Below, one piece after another: positions 26,422-34,645 of a stretch of 37,880 nucleotides of DNA. A program made the translations under genes and the position numbers. This DNA is from Betaproteobacteria bacterium (GTDB taxonomy: Bacteria; Pseudomonadota; Gammaproteobacteria; Burkholderiales; Rhodocyclaceae). The notes under the pieces are model-generated. The model made no database searches and was not told where the DNA came from. It worked only from the letters and a program-made list of their open reading frames with translations. Position 1 is the stretch's first letter; each line of letters begins with the position of its first letter. The stretch covers positions 1 to 37,880 of the forward strand of contig JACQYA010000008.1 in NCBI GenBank assembly GCA_016208425.1, written 5' to 3'.

Positions 26422-26688
26422 ATGCATGTCGAACACCACGATCTTCAACACGAATTCCCGGAAATGGTGGAGGCCATCACGGTTCTGAAGGGGTCGAACG
26501 CCCTCTTCGCCAAGCTTCACGCCAGCTATAACCGCCTCACCGGCAAGGTCGAGGATCTCGAAGCGCACGACATGCCGGTCGCCGACTTCACGCTCGAAGA
26601 CATGAAGAAGCAGCGCGTCAAACTGAAAGACGATCTGTATCACATTCTTCTGGCATTCCGTGCCGGCCAGAAACACGGCAAAGCATAG
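26422..26688 (+). CDS. YdcH family protein (DUF465)
   Basis: An 88-residue helical protein starting MHVEHHDLQHEFPE with the family pattern FPEMVEAITVLKGSNALFAKLHASYNRL and a charged helical end with MKKQRVKLKDDLYHIL. YdcH proteins are small coiled-coil proteins with no established role. GAGGGAG lies upstream of ATG 26422. An inverted repeat CCGCCA/TGGCGG (26382-26396) between aroC and this gene may be part of a leader or terminator. Confidence 0.85.
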   Translation: MHVEHHDLQHEFPEMVEAITVLKGSNALFAKLHASYNRLTGKVEDLEAHDMPVADFTLEDMKKQRVKLKDDLYHILLAFRAGQKHGKA

Positions 26689-26746
26689 TTTTCGCCGCTT
26701 CCGGCGCATCCGGTAGAATTCGGCGGGATTCGGTAGAGTTCGCCGG

Positions 26747-27934
26747 ATGCATGTTTTGCCCTATTGGCGCCTTTCCGGCTACTACTTTTTCTATTTCGCC
26801 TTCATCGGCGTCTTCTCGCCCTACTTCGGGCTTTACCTTCAGTCGCTTTCGTTTTCCGCCTGGGACATCGGCCTGCTGATGTCGCAGATGCAGTTGATGC
26901 GCCTGTTCGGGCCGTATCTCTGGGGCGCGCTGGCCGACCGCCTGGCGCAGCGCGTGGCCATTGTCCGGCTGGCCGCGCTGATTAGCCTGGTGGGGTTTTC
27001 GTCGTTTTTCTTCGTGCGCAGCTTCGAGGCCATCCTGCTGGCGATGGCGCTGCTCGCTTTTTTCTGGAGCGCCGCGCTGCCGCTGGTCGAAACGGTCACT
27101 TTCGACCATCTGCGCGAGCAGTCGGCGCGCTACAGCCGCGTACGTTTGTGGGGGTCTATCGGCTTCATCGTCGCCGTGCTGGGCACCGGCGCGCTGCTCG
27201 ACCACCTGGCCTTGCCCAACCTGCTGTGGGTGATTCTCGCGGCGCTGGCCGGGATTCTCGCCTGCGCCGCGCTGATCCCCGAAGCGCCGCCGCACCCGTA
27301 TACCGGCGACCATCCGCCGGTCGGCGAAATTTTGCGCTTGCCGCACGTCAAGGCGCTGTTCGCCTCGTGCTTCGCGATGTCGGCGGCGCATGGGGCGCTG
27401 TACGTTTTCTATTCGATCCATCTTGCCGGCAACGGCTACAGCAAGTCGCGGGTCGGCGGCCTTTGGTCGCTCGGCGTGGTGGCCGAAATCGCCGTTTTTC
27501 TGTTCATGTCGCCGCTGATGCGGCGGTTCGGCCTGCGCGGCATCCTGCTTGCGAGCTTTGCCGCCGCCGTGCTGCGCTTCCTGATGATCGGCTGGGGCGT
27601 CGGATCGCTGGCCGTGATCGTGCTGGCGCAGTTGCTGCACGGGATGACTTTCGGCGCTTATCACGCGGCGTCGATAACGGCCGTCAACCGCTGGTTTCCG
27701 GGGCGTTGCCAGGCGCGCGGACAAGCGCTGTACTCCAGCCTCTCGTTCGGCGCCGGCGGCCTGCTCGGCGGCTTGATGAGCGGCTGGATGTGGGATAGCG
27801 CCGGCGCCGCAGCCACTTTCGCCCTCAGCGCGGGGTTTGCCCTGCTCGGGCTGTTGCTGGTGGCCGGCTGGGTGCGCGACGACGATCCGTGCGCCCCCCG
27901 GCACGGACGCCAACGCGCCGATAATCCGCAATAA
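26747..27934 (+). CDS. MFS permease (phenylpropionate/oligosaccharide permease-like, MFS_1_like)
   Basis: A 395-residue inner-membrane transporter with twelve predicted helices, starting YWRLSGYYFFYFAFIGVFSPYFGLYLQ and containing the ADRLAQRVAIVRLAAL loop and SRVRLWGSIGFI motif of the HcaT/LacY-like branch. Substrate not deducible. The ATG is preceded by a duplicated CGGTAGA(A/G)TTCG motif rather than a clear ribosome site. It follows the YdcH gene by 58 bp and precedes the MBL-fold gene by 32 bp. Confidence 0.85.
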   Translation: MHVLPYWRLSGYYFFYFAFIGVFSPYFGLYLQSLSFSAWDIGLLMSQMQLMRLFGPYLWGALADRLAQRVAIVRLAALISLVGFSSFFFVRSFEAILLAMALLAFFWSAALPLVETVTFDHLREQSARYSRVRLWGSIGFIVAVLGTGALLDHLALPNLLWVILAALAGILACAALIPEAPPHPYTGDHPPVGEILRLPHVKALFASCFAMSAAHGALYVFYSIHLAGNGYSKSRVGGLWSLGVVAEIAVFLFMSPLMRRFGLRGILLASFAAAVLRFLMIGWGVGSLAVIVLAQLLHGMTFGAYHAASITAVNRWFPGRCQARGQALYSSLSFGAGGLLGGLMSGWMWDSAGAAATFALSAGFALLGLLLVAGWVRDDDPCAPRHGRQRADNPQ

Positions 27935-27966
27935 TTCCGTACTGTCCGATCAAAGCAAAATCCCGC

Positions 27967-28953
27967 ATGGAGAAAACTATTGTGAAAACCTTTCTCGCCC
28001 CCCGCGCATTGACGCCCTCGAAGCGACTACGCCACCTGTTCCTCGTCGCGCTGGCCGTTCTGGGTTCCGGCGGCCTGCGCGCCGAACCCCAATACACGCC
28101 GCGCGCCGAGCGCGTCGCCGACGGCGTTTACGCGATTGTCGGCCCGCTCGGCCAGCGCAGCGCCGGGAACGACGGCCTGAACGCCAATTACGGCTTTATC
28201 GTCACGCCGACCGGTGTGATCCTGATCGACTCGGGCGCCAGCCGCTTGGGCGCGGAGAAGCTGGAAAAGGCGGTGCGCGCCGTCAGCGGCCGGCCCGTGC
28301 GCTGGGTCGTCAATACCGGCAGCCAGGATCACCGCTGGCTGGGCAACGACTATTTTGCCGGTCGCGGCGCCGAAATCATCGCCCTCAAACGCACCGCCGA
28401 CACCCAGGCAAGCTACGCCAGACAGCACCTGCAGAGCCTGGAGACCTTCCTCGGCGAACGCCTGAAAGCGACCGTGGCATTGCCCGCGACAACCGCGCTC
28501 GCCGGCGACGAGGCGATTATCGAACGCGGTGGCGAAACGCTGGTCTTGCGTTACACCGACGCGCATTTTCCCGGCGACGCGATGCTTTTCGCGCCAAGGC
28601 ACAAGGTCGCTTTCGGCGGCGATCTGGTTTACGTCGGCCGCTTGCTGGCGGTGCTGCCCGGGTCGAGCGTCGGCAAAAGCCGGGCCGCGTTCCGGGCGCT
28701 GGAAGCGCTGGCGCCGACGCGCATCGTTCCCGGCCACGGCCGGGTGTGCGACCTGCCCGGAGCAAAGCGCGACAGCGGCGACTACTACGATTTTCTGGCC
28801 GACAAGGTCGGCGCCGCCGCGAAGGACATGGAGGCGATGGACGAAGTGCTCAAGCGCTTCGCCGATCTGCCCGCCTTCAGGCATCTGGCGCACTACGAGA
28901 TGTTGCACCGGGGCAACATGAACCGCGCCTTCACGGAATTCGAGTCGCAGTAG
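27967..28953 (+). CDS. Secreted MBL-fold protein with altered metal motif
   Basis: About 328 residues with a signal sequence (to about 39) and a metallo-beta-lactamase fold: GVILIDSG strand, FPGDAMLFAP, AFGGDLVY (Asp219) and VPGHGRV (His257). The usual NTHxHxDHxxGN is NTGSQDHRWLGN (116-127), losing two histidines while keeping the framing residues. A distinct subfamily with this change exists to my recollection, so it is probably not decay. Activity may be altered or mono-metal. ATG 27967 lacks a ribosome site; GTG 27982 has GGAG nine bases upstream and keeps the signal peptide, so it may be the true start. Just upstream of the sigma-54 activator gene. Confidence 0.8.
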   Translation: MEKTIVKTFLAPRALTPSKRLRHLFLVALAVLGSGGLRAEPQYTPRAERVADGVYAIVGPLGQRSAGNDGLNANYGFIVTPTGVILIDSGASRLGAEKLEKAVRAVSGRPVRWVVNTGSQDHRWLGNDYFAGRGAEIIALKRTADTQASYARQHLQSLETFLGERLKATVALPATTALAGDEAIIERGGETLVLRYTDAHFPGDAMLFAPRHKVAFGGDLVYVGRLLAVLPGSSVGKSRAAFRALEALAPTRIVPGHGRVCDLPGAKRDSGDYYDFLADKVGAAAKDMEAMDEVLKRFADLPAFRHLAHYEMLHRGNMNRAFTEFESQ

Positions 28954-28982
28954 CCGCCGACGCTTGCCCGGCAGAGCCATGA

Positions 28983-28997
28983 CTGCCATTATGGCAG
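28983..28997. promoter_or_regulatory. CTGCC-N5-GGCAG palindrome upstream of the sigma-54 activator gene
   Basis: CTGCCATTATGGCAG lies 27 bp before the activator start. The same half-sites with a different centre recur just after the gene. A likely binding site for the activator (autoregulation), by position and symmetry. Confidence 0.55.
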
Positions 28998-29024
28998 CTT
29001 GCCGACACCCGCCCCGCCGCCCCC

Positions 29025-30365
29025 ATGCCGCTACCGCAACTCCCGGAACTGGTCTCCTTCATCGAATCGCTGCCCGAGCCGCACATTCTCTGCGACCGGC
29101 ACTACCGGATTCTGGCGGCGAACGCCGCCTACCGGATGAGTTTTGGCGACCAGCAGCCGATTGTCGGCCGCACCTGCTTCGATGTCTCGCACCATTTCTC
29201 CGCCCCCTGCGACCGGTCGGGCGAAACCTGCCCGCTCAAGCGCAGCCTCGGTTCCGGGCAGCGCGAGCGCATGCTGCATCTGCACCATACGCCGCAGGGC
29301 GAGGCTTACGTCAATATCGAGCTGTCGCCGGTACGCGACGGCGACGGCCAGATCGTCTATTTTGTCGAAAAAATGGAGCCGGTCGCCGTCGCGCGCGGGC
29401 TGTCGCACGCGCAGGGGCTGGTCGGCCGGGCGCCGGCTTTCAAACGCATGCTCGAACTGGTGGCGCGTGTCGCGCCTTCCGACGCCACCGCGCTGCTGCT
29501 CGGCGAATCGGGCACCGGCAAGGAACTCCTCGCCAAAGCGATCCACGACGCCAGCCGGCGCGCCGGCCAGCCCTTCGTCGCGGTCGACTGTTCGGGCCTG
29601 CCCGAGACGCTTTTTGAAAGCGAGATCTTCGGCCATGAGCGGGGCGCCTTCACCGGCGCCAGCGCGCGCCGGATCGGCCTGGTCGAAGCCGCCGGCGGCG
29701 GCACCCTGTTCCTCGACGAAGTCGGCGACATTCCGCTCGGCATGCAGGTCAAGCTGTTGCGCCTGCTTGAAACGGGCGCCTATCGCCGCGTCGGCTCGGT
29801 CGAGCCGCGCCAGGCCAACATCCGCCTGATCTCCGCAACGCACCGCGACCTGCGGGCGATGGTCGAGGCCGGGAGCTTCCGCCAGGATCTCTATTTTCGC
29901 CTCAACACCTTTCCGGTCGCGCTGCCGCCGCTGCGCGACCGGCGCGCCGACATCCCGCTGCTCGCCGCGTCGCTGTTGTCGCGCGTCGCTCCCGAACGCA
30001 AACTGGCGATTGCCGGCGAATCGCTGAACTTGCTGGGCCGCCACGACTATCCGGGCAACGTCCGCGAACTGCGCAACATCCTGGAGCGCGCCAGCCTGAT
30101 GTGCGACGGCGAGACGATCCGGCCGGAACACCTGCCGGAAGAGCTGCGCCTGGCCGTCCGGCCCGCCGGCGGAGCGGCCAGGCCGACAGCATATGATGGC
30201 GTGCGCCGGGGACGGCTCGCCCAGGTCGAGCGCGAAACGCTGGAACAGATGGTGGCCCAGCACCGTGGCAGCCGAAAAACGCTGGCCGCCGCGCTCGGCA
30301 TCGGCGAGCGCACGCTGTATCGCAAACTCAGGCAGCTCGGCCTGACGGAAACGCTGCCAAGGTGA
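29025..30365 (+). CDS. Sigma-54-dependent Fis-family activator with Cys/His-rich PAS domain
   Basis: A 446-residue enhancer-binding protein. Residues 10-118 are a PAS-like sensor with Cys51, His56-His57, Cys62 and Cys69 in [20 protein letters not shown], a possible metal, heme or redox switch. The AAA+ domain has Walker A GESGTGKE (160-167), the sigma-54 contact loop GAFTGA (207-212) and Walker [14 protein letters not shown] Fis-type helix-turn-helix ends the protein ([21 protein letters not shown]). All parts for sigma-54 activation are intact. ATG 29025 has no strong ribosome site. Palindromes flank the gene, and a sigma-54 promoter lies 134 bp after its stop. Confidence 0.92.
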   Translation: MPLPQLPELVSFIESLPEPHILCDRHYRILAANAAYRMSFGDQQPIVGRTCFDVSHHFSAPCDRSGETCPLKRSLGSGQRERMLHLHHTPQGEAYVNIELSPVRDGDGQIVYFVEKMEPVAVARGLSHAQGLVGRAPAFKRMLELVARVAPSDATALLLGESGTGKELLAKAIHDASRRAGQPFVAVDCSGLPETLFESEIFGHERGAFTGASARRIGLVEAAGGGTLFLDEVGDIPLGMQVKLLRLLETGAYRRVGSVEPRQANIRLISATHRDLRAMVEAGSFRQDLYFRLNTFPVALPPLRDRRADIPLLAASLLSRVAPERKLAIAGESLNLLGRHDYPGNVRELRNILERASLMCDGETIRPEHLPEELRLAVRPAGGAARPTAYDGVRRGRLAQVERETLEQMVAQHRGSRKTLAAALGIGERTLYRKLRQLGLTETLPR

Positions 30366-30371
30366 CATTTC

Positions 30372-30388
30372 GCTGCCGTTCTGGCAGC
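30372..30388. promoter_or_regulatory. GCTGCC-N5-GGCAGC palindrome, putative enhancer for the sigma-54 promoter
   Basis: GCTGCCGTTCTGGCAGC shares its half-sites and spacing with the palindrome at 28983. It lies seven bases after the activator stop and about 110 bp before the -24 element at 30499, a normal enhancer distance. Confidence 0.6.
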
Positions 30389-30498
30389 AAAATGCCCGTT
30401 ATTCCCGGCGACGATAGCCGCGTCGCGCCCTCGCCTTCTTCGCTTCCCAAAGCGTTATCCCTTTACTCTCAGCGGCTTGCCTCCGGCCCGGCAACGCT

Positions 30499-30513
30499 GG
30501 CACGGTACTTGAT
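30499..30513 (+). promoter_or_regulatory. Sigma-54 promoter (-24/-12)
   Basis: CTGGCACGGTACTTGAT (from 30498) matches the YTGGCACGRNNNTTGCW consensus at every fixed position except the -12 C, which is A. Spacing between the GG and the G of the -12 is exact. It reads toward the 51-codon membrane protein gene. Confidence 0.7.
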
Positions 30514-30552
30514 AAGGACGTATCGGAGGCAGCGCGACAGTCCGCCCCCCGA

Positions 30553-30587
30553 CCAGATCCGAGGTCTTACTCCTGCCCCGGATCTGG
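30553..30587 (+). promoter_or_regulatory. Inverted repeat in the leader of the small membrane protein gene
   Basis: CCAGATCCG (30553-30561) and CGGATCTGG (30579-30587) form a perfect nine-pair stem with a 17-base loop, within the predicted untranslated leader. It could be an operator or RNA structure. Apart from this and the promoter, 30366-30642 shows no gene. Confidence 0.45.
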
Positions 30588-30642
30588 CCGGCGCCCGCGG
30601 CCAAAAACGCTGCTCCCCCCTTCCACCACTCTGGAGAACCTT

Positions 30643-30798
30643 GTGAAGAACCTGGCCAGCAAGCCGCAACCGATGTCCCTGGTGATTGCCGCCGCCAGCG
30701 CACCGATCCTGTTTGCGTTCGTTCTCGGCAGCCTGCCGGTGCTGCTGCCGGTGATGGTTGTCAGATGGTTCGGCCGGGGGAAACCGCAACCCGCGTAA
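30643..30798 (+). CDS. 51-residue membrane micro-protein behind the sigma-54 promoter
   Basis: A GTG-started frame with TGGAGA six to eleven bases upstream encodes MKNLASKPQPMSLVIAAASA followed by PILFAFVLGSLPVLLPVMVV and a basic, RWFGRGKPQPA tail. It has a hydrophobic core of about 33 residues (one long or two short helices) and a positive C-terminus. No family was recognised. Support comes from the ribosome site, the sigma-54 promoter about 130 bp upstream, and a hairpin after the stop. It is the only gene that promoter could serve before a convergent gene, so it is the probable target of the adjacent activator. It might equally be part of a small regulatory RNA. Confidence 0.55.
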   Translation: MKNLASKPQPMSLVIAAASAPILFAFVLGSLPVLLPVMVVRWFGRGKPQPA

Positions 30799-30812
30799 AC
30801 AGCGAAAAGCGC

Positions 30813-30835
30813 CCCGTCGCGCTCACCGCGACGGG
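30813..30835 (-). terminator. Hairpin terminator between convergent genes
   Basis: CCCGTCGCG/CGCGACGGG with a five-base loop. On the minus strand it is followed by GCGCTTTT, fitting a terminator for the spermidine-synthase-like gene; on the plus strand no T-run follows. Confidence 0.6.
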
Positions 30836-30877
30836 AGCCAGCGCCGAATTCGGGGCGCAACGACCAAAAATACCGTT

Positions 30878-33073
30878 TCAATCGCGTATCTCGATGCTGT
30901 TCAAGCTGCTGAAATGGTCTGTCCACAACGGCACATCGGGCAGATTGGGGTCGTCGACGCGGATCAGCGTCCCCTTGTCGTCGTAGTACTTCCGGTTCTC
31001 CGAAGGGAAGCGTTGCAGGTACTCGCGGTCGTCGGTCATCACGAAATACTGGTTGTGGCGGATTTTTCGCCCGGCGTCGGGCGGCTGGTACTTGTTGCGG
31101 TAGCCGATGCCCAGATGCTCGGCCTGACGCTTCACCACGGGGTAGAGGTTGAGGTAGGCGTTGGTGATGTGGATGGCGATGAACCCGTCGGGCTTGAGGT
31201 GGCGCTTGTAGATCTCGAACGCTTCCCGGGTCAGCAGGTGGATCGGCACCGAGCCGCCGGAGAACGCATCGAGCGCGATGACATCGTACAAAACGTCATC
31301 GGGCAACTGCTCCATTTTCAGCCGCGCGTCGCCGATGATAACCCGCTTGCTTCGCGCGAGACATTTCGGCACGTTGTCGAACCACTCGTTGGCGACGCGC
31401 GCCGCCGCCGGGTTGATCTCGTAAAAATCGTAGCGGTCGGATTCTCGGGCATAGGTCGCCAGGGTGCCGGCGCCCAGCCCGACGACGGCGACGCGCAGGC
31501 TGGCCTTTTTCGATTTCGCGTAGGCCAGCGTTTCGCCGACGCCGCTGCCTTCGGAGTAATAGGTGGTCGGCAGCCGGCTTTTCGCCGGGTCGAGGAATTG
31601 CAGGCCGTGCGTCACCCGGCCGCTGTAGTAGACGCGAAAATCGTTCGCCGGGTCGTCGCGGTAGCGCCGCTCCCGGACTGAGATCGTGCCGTAGAAGTTG
31701 CGCGACTGATGCGTCCGGATCTCGGTGTACCCCTCGTCCGACGTGGAACGCCAGTGCCAGGGGTCTTCCCAGAAAAGCACCAGGCCGGCGAACAGCAGGC
31801 CGGCGAGGATCGTCCCGACAGCCGCCGCTTTCCCGCCGCCCGGCTTGCCGGCGCGGGCGATTTCCTGCCCGGCGATAAAACACGCCAGGCCGGTTGCCGC
31901 CACCAGGCACAGCGACCACTCGTAGTAATCGGCGAAAAAATTCGTCGCTACCAGCGCGACGAACAGCCCGCCACACGCGCCGCCGAACGACATCCACAGA
32001 TAGAACTCGGTCAGATGCTTCGGGTTGGCCGGGCGCAGCCGGTACAGCTCGCCGTGCGCCATGAAGCAGACCAAGAACATCGCGGTCAGGTGGCTCCAGC
32101 GCACCTCGGTGACGCCAAAATCGAGTTCCAGGCCAAACCAGCCGGGGAATTCCCGGTAGCCGGCGATGAACACGACGGCGGCCAGACAGGCGGCGGCGAC
32201 CCAGCGGCGGCGATACCAGCGCGGATGGTCGAAACAGACGATGAAGGTGAGCAGATAGAGGCCGAGCGTGGCGATCCACAGCCGGGGCTCGGGCGCGATG
32301 TTGTGGCTGACGTGATCCGTCGTCGCGATGAACGCCAGCGACGCCAGCGCCGGCAGCAACACCCAGCGGGCGCGCTGGGTTAGCGGCGGCGGCGCGGCGG
32401 CGGTGCCAACGTGCTCCGGGGCGACGTGGATCGGAAAGGTGTGGCTCAGGCGTTTGACCTGCACCGTGACCGCCGCGCACAACAGCACAAAGATCCAGAA
32501 CCCCACCGTCCAGAAATGCCCCAGCTGGGTCAGTTCGAAAAACGGCTCGAAGACGTAGGGAAACGACAGCAAGGCCAGGAACGACCCGACGTTGGACAGC
32601 GCGTAGAGCCGGAACGCGGAACGGCCGGGGCAGACCTGCGTAAACCAGTACTGGATCAGCGGCCCGGTCGTCGCCAGACAGAAATATGGCACGCCGACGC
32701 TGACGCCGAGCAGCAGCAGGATCTGCGCGATCGGCGCCTCGGAACCGGTCGGCTTGAGCGCCTGGCCCGGCACGACGAAGATGGCCAGCACCGCCGCCGC
32801 GGCCAGCAGCGCGATGTGCGTCCACGACTGCACGCGCGGCGAACCGTAACGCGAAACGACATGCGCGTAGGCGTAACCGCCGAAAAGCACGCACTGGAAA
32901 AACAGCATCGCCGCCGTCCACACCGACGGGCTGCCGCCGAACCAGGGCAGGATGAACTTGCTGATTAACGGCTGCACCTGGAACAGCAGATAGGCGCTAA
33001 CAAAAACCGTAAGCGCAAAAAGCACGACCGACTTGCGATCGATGGACATCGTTACCGTCGGCATGGGTTGCAT
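30878..33073 (-). CDS. Membrane-anchored spermidine-synthase-like (SpeE-fold) protein
   Basis: About 731 residues. The first two-thirds hold many membrane helices (VVLFALTVFVSAYLLFQVQPLISKFILPWFGG start, typical of this fused group), and the last 230 residues have an aminopropyltransferase/methyltransferase Rossmann fold: VAVVGLGAGTLATYA, YDFYEINPAAARVA and YDVIALDAFSGGSVPIHLLT. Family knowledge: such fused proteins are annotated as fused MFS/spermidine synthase; substrate unproven. The open frame extends upstream through a REP-like repeat to 33247, which cannot be coding by design, so the start is one of ATG 33073, 33064 or 33049; none has a good ribosome site. No polyamine genes adjoin it. 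Confidence 0.82.
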   Translation of the reverse strand: MQPMPTVTMSIDRKSVVLFALTVFVSAYLLFQVQPLISKFILPWFGGSPSVWTAAMLFFQCVLFGGYAYAHVVSRYGSPRVQSWTHIALLAAAAVLAIFVVPGQALKPTGSEAPIAQILLLLGVSVGVPYFCLATTGPLIQYWFTQVCPGRSAFRLYALSNVGSFLALLSFPYVFEPFFELTQLGHFWTVGFWIFVLLCAAVTVQVKRLSHTFPIHVAPEHVGTAAAPPPLTQRARWVLLPALASLAFIATTDHVSHNIAPEPRLWIATLGLYLLTFIVCFDHPRWYRRRWVAAACLAAVVFIAGYREFPGWFGLELDFGVTEVRWSHLTAMFLVCFMAHGELYRLRPANPKHLTEFYLWMSFGGACGGLFVALVATNFFADYYEWSLCLVAATGLACFIAGQEIARAGKPGGGKAAAVGTILAGLLFAGLVLFWEDPWHWRSTSDEGYTEIRTHQSRNFYGTISVRERRYRDDPANDFRVYYSGRVTHGLQFLDPAKSRLPTTYYSEGSGVGETLAYAKSKKASLRVAVVGLGAGTLATYARESDRYDFYEINPAAARVANEWFDNVPKCLARSKRVIIGDARLKMEQLPDDVLYDVIALDAFSGGSVPIHLLTREAFEIYKRHLKPDGFIAIHITNAYLNLYPVVKRQAEHLGIGYRNKYQPPDAGRKIRHNQYFVMTDDREYLQRFPSENRKYYDDKGTLIRVDDPNLPDVPLWTDHFSSLNSIEIRD

Positions 33074-33154
33074 GGGCTGGAATCTTTCTAGGAATGGCGG
33101 AAATAGGCTGTTGAGCGAGGCCGTTGAGCCCGGCCGCAAAACCGTCTCGAATTT

Positions 33155-33220
33155 CGTCATGCCGGGCTTGACCCGGAACCGGGGGGGCACCTCTGGATTC
33201 CCGTTTTCACGGGAATGACA
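33155..33220. repeat. REP-like repeat, second copy of the CGTCAT...ATGAC family
   Basis: CGTCATGCCGGGCTTGACCC... CTGGATTCCCGTTTTCACGG ...GAATGAC mirrors the element at 16813 with its halves exchanged. It lies in the 312-bp gap between the spermidine-synthase-like gene and murI; the rest of the gap holds presumably divergent promoters (a TAAGAT box at 33312-33317 may serve murI). Confidence 0.75.
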
Positions 33221-33385
33221 CATTTCAAAACAGTTTGTTGAAAACACTTAAGTCGGGCTGTCGGGTCGGGATGCCCGTTCGGCAACGGCGGTTATTTTCT
33301 CACGGCTGGCGTAAGATCCCGCGACTTGAAAATGGCGCCGGCGCGGCAAATTCGCCGGACACCCCTTCTACGACGGAAAACAACC

Positions 33386-34171
33386 TTGATCGGCATCTTC
33401 GACAGCGGCATCGGCGGGCTCTCGGTACTGGCGGCCATCGCCCGCGCGTTGCCGCAGGCCGACCTGATCTACCTCGCCGACACCGCGCATCTACCCTATG
33501 GCGACAAGGACGACGCCTTCATCCGCCAGCGCGTGCTCGACATCGGCCGCCATCTCGTCGACCTGGGCTGCACGCTCGTCGTCGTCGCCTGCAACACGGC
33601 GACGGCGGCGGCGGTGGCGACCTTCCGCGACGCCTTCCCCGACACCCCGGTGGTCGGCGTCGAACCCGGCGTCAAGCCCGCCGCCGCCGCCTCGCAAAGC
33701 GGCCGCATCGCCGTGCTGGCGACCGCCTCGACGGCGCGCAGCGAACGCCTGGCGCGCCTGATCCACCGGCATGCCGGCAAGGTGCGGGTCGACGTCGAAG
33801 CCTGCCCCGGCTGGGCAACGCGCGTCGAAGCGCTGCATCTGGACGACCCCGGCTTCGCCGCCGAAGCGCGCCGGCACCTGGCGCCGTTGCTCGCCAGCGG
33901 CGCCGACCGCATCGTCCTTGGCTGCACGCACTACGCCTTCCTGATTCCCATGCTCGAACCCATCGTCGCCGGCCGCGCGCAACTGGTCGACGTCGCTGAC
34001 GCCGTCGCCCGGCAATGCGTCCGCCTCGCCGGCGCGACGGCCACCGGCGACGGCCGCCTGACCCTGCTCGCCACCGCCCATCCCGAGCGCCTGCAAGCCG
34101 CCCTGCCGAAACTCGGCCTGCACTGGCTGACGCCGCGCCTGTTAGTACCGGCGAGGCTCACGCGGATCTGA
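33386..34171 (+). CDS. murI: Glutamate racemase
   Basis: A 261-residue racemase that makes D-glutamate for peptidoglycan. Both catalytic cysteines are present: Cys69 in VVACNTATA and Cys180 in VLGCTHYAF; the substrate loop IFDSGIGGLSV is at the N-terminus with Asp6. Start TTG 33386 is preferred: GGAAAA lies upstream and the protein then begins at the conserved IGIFDSG; the frame is open about 20 codons further but that stretch is basic and unconserved. Confidence 0.93.
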   Translation: MIGIFDSGIGGLSVLAAIARALPQADLIYLADTAHLPYGDKDDAFIRQRVLDIGRHLVDLGCTLVVVACNTATAAAVATFRDAFPDTPVVGVEPGVKPAAAASQSGRIAVLATASTARSERLARLIHRHAGKVRVDVEACPGWATRVEALHLDDPGFAAEARRHLAPLLASGADRIVLGCTHYAFLIPMLEPIVAGRAQLVDVADAVARQCVRLAGATATGDGRLTLLATAHPERLQAALPKLGLHWLTPRLLVPARLTRI

Positions 34172-34339
34172 TTGATTTTTTTCCATCGGCAACAACGGAA
34201 TACCCGTCTGACGAAAGATTAAAGTGCCAGGTAAGATCCGGCAAAATCCGGAAATCTGTGCGCACAAGAAAGGCGATCTGGCGGCGTTACGGGTCCACAA
34301 ATTCCGCGGCGGAGAACAGTGGTAGAACCGGGAGCGAAA

Positions 34340-34645
34340 ATGCGCGCGCAAACAATGGGGATAGGGGTGGCGGTGGCGGGCGCGCCGCAGGCAAGCGCAA
34401 CGCAGGGGTTTTGCGGCAACGCGCCGGCTTTCTATCGCCGGAACATCGGCTCTGCTTGCGGTTATACCACGACGCTTTCCCGCGTCTTCACCGTCTTCTG
34501 CCCACCCCGTGCCATGAGTTTTCGCGGCGATGGCCGGGTGTGGCTCAAACCCGCCTTCGGCCGGCGTTTCGACCAGGGCTGGCCCGGCCGTTTTCAGCCG
34601 GCAACGATCCGCTACAAAACGCGCGGCTTGCGCGGCGCGCGGTGA
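34340..34645 (+). CDS. Doubtful 101-residue hypothetical protein coupled to menC
   Basis: ATG 34340 has a GGGAGCG site with good spacing, and the frame ends in TGA overlapping the GTG of menC (GTGA). The N-terminus MRAQTMGIGVAVAGAPQASA could pass as a weak signal sequence; the rest (GRVWLKPAFGRRFDQGWPGR) is arginine- and aromatic-rich with no recognised family. The remainder of the murI-menC gap (34172-34339) shows nothing. It may be a chance frame. Confidence 0.25.
   Translation: MRAQTMGIGVAVAGAPQASATQGFCGNAPAFYRRNIGSACGYTTTLSRVFTVFCPPRAMSFRGDGRVWLKPAFGRRFDQGWPGRFQPATIRYKTRGLRGAR

Noticed and set aside
28993-29004. Sigma-54 promoter at the first palindrome (TGGCAGCTTGCC)
   Set aside because: The GG and GC are separated by six bases, not ten, so it does not fit a -24/-12 promoter.
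33074-33247. Upstream extension of the spermidine-synthase-like protein
   Set aside because: It is a translation of the REP-like repeat and of the gap, so not part of the protein.
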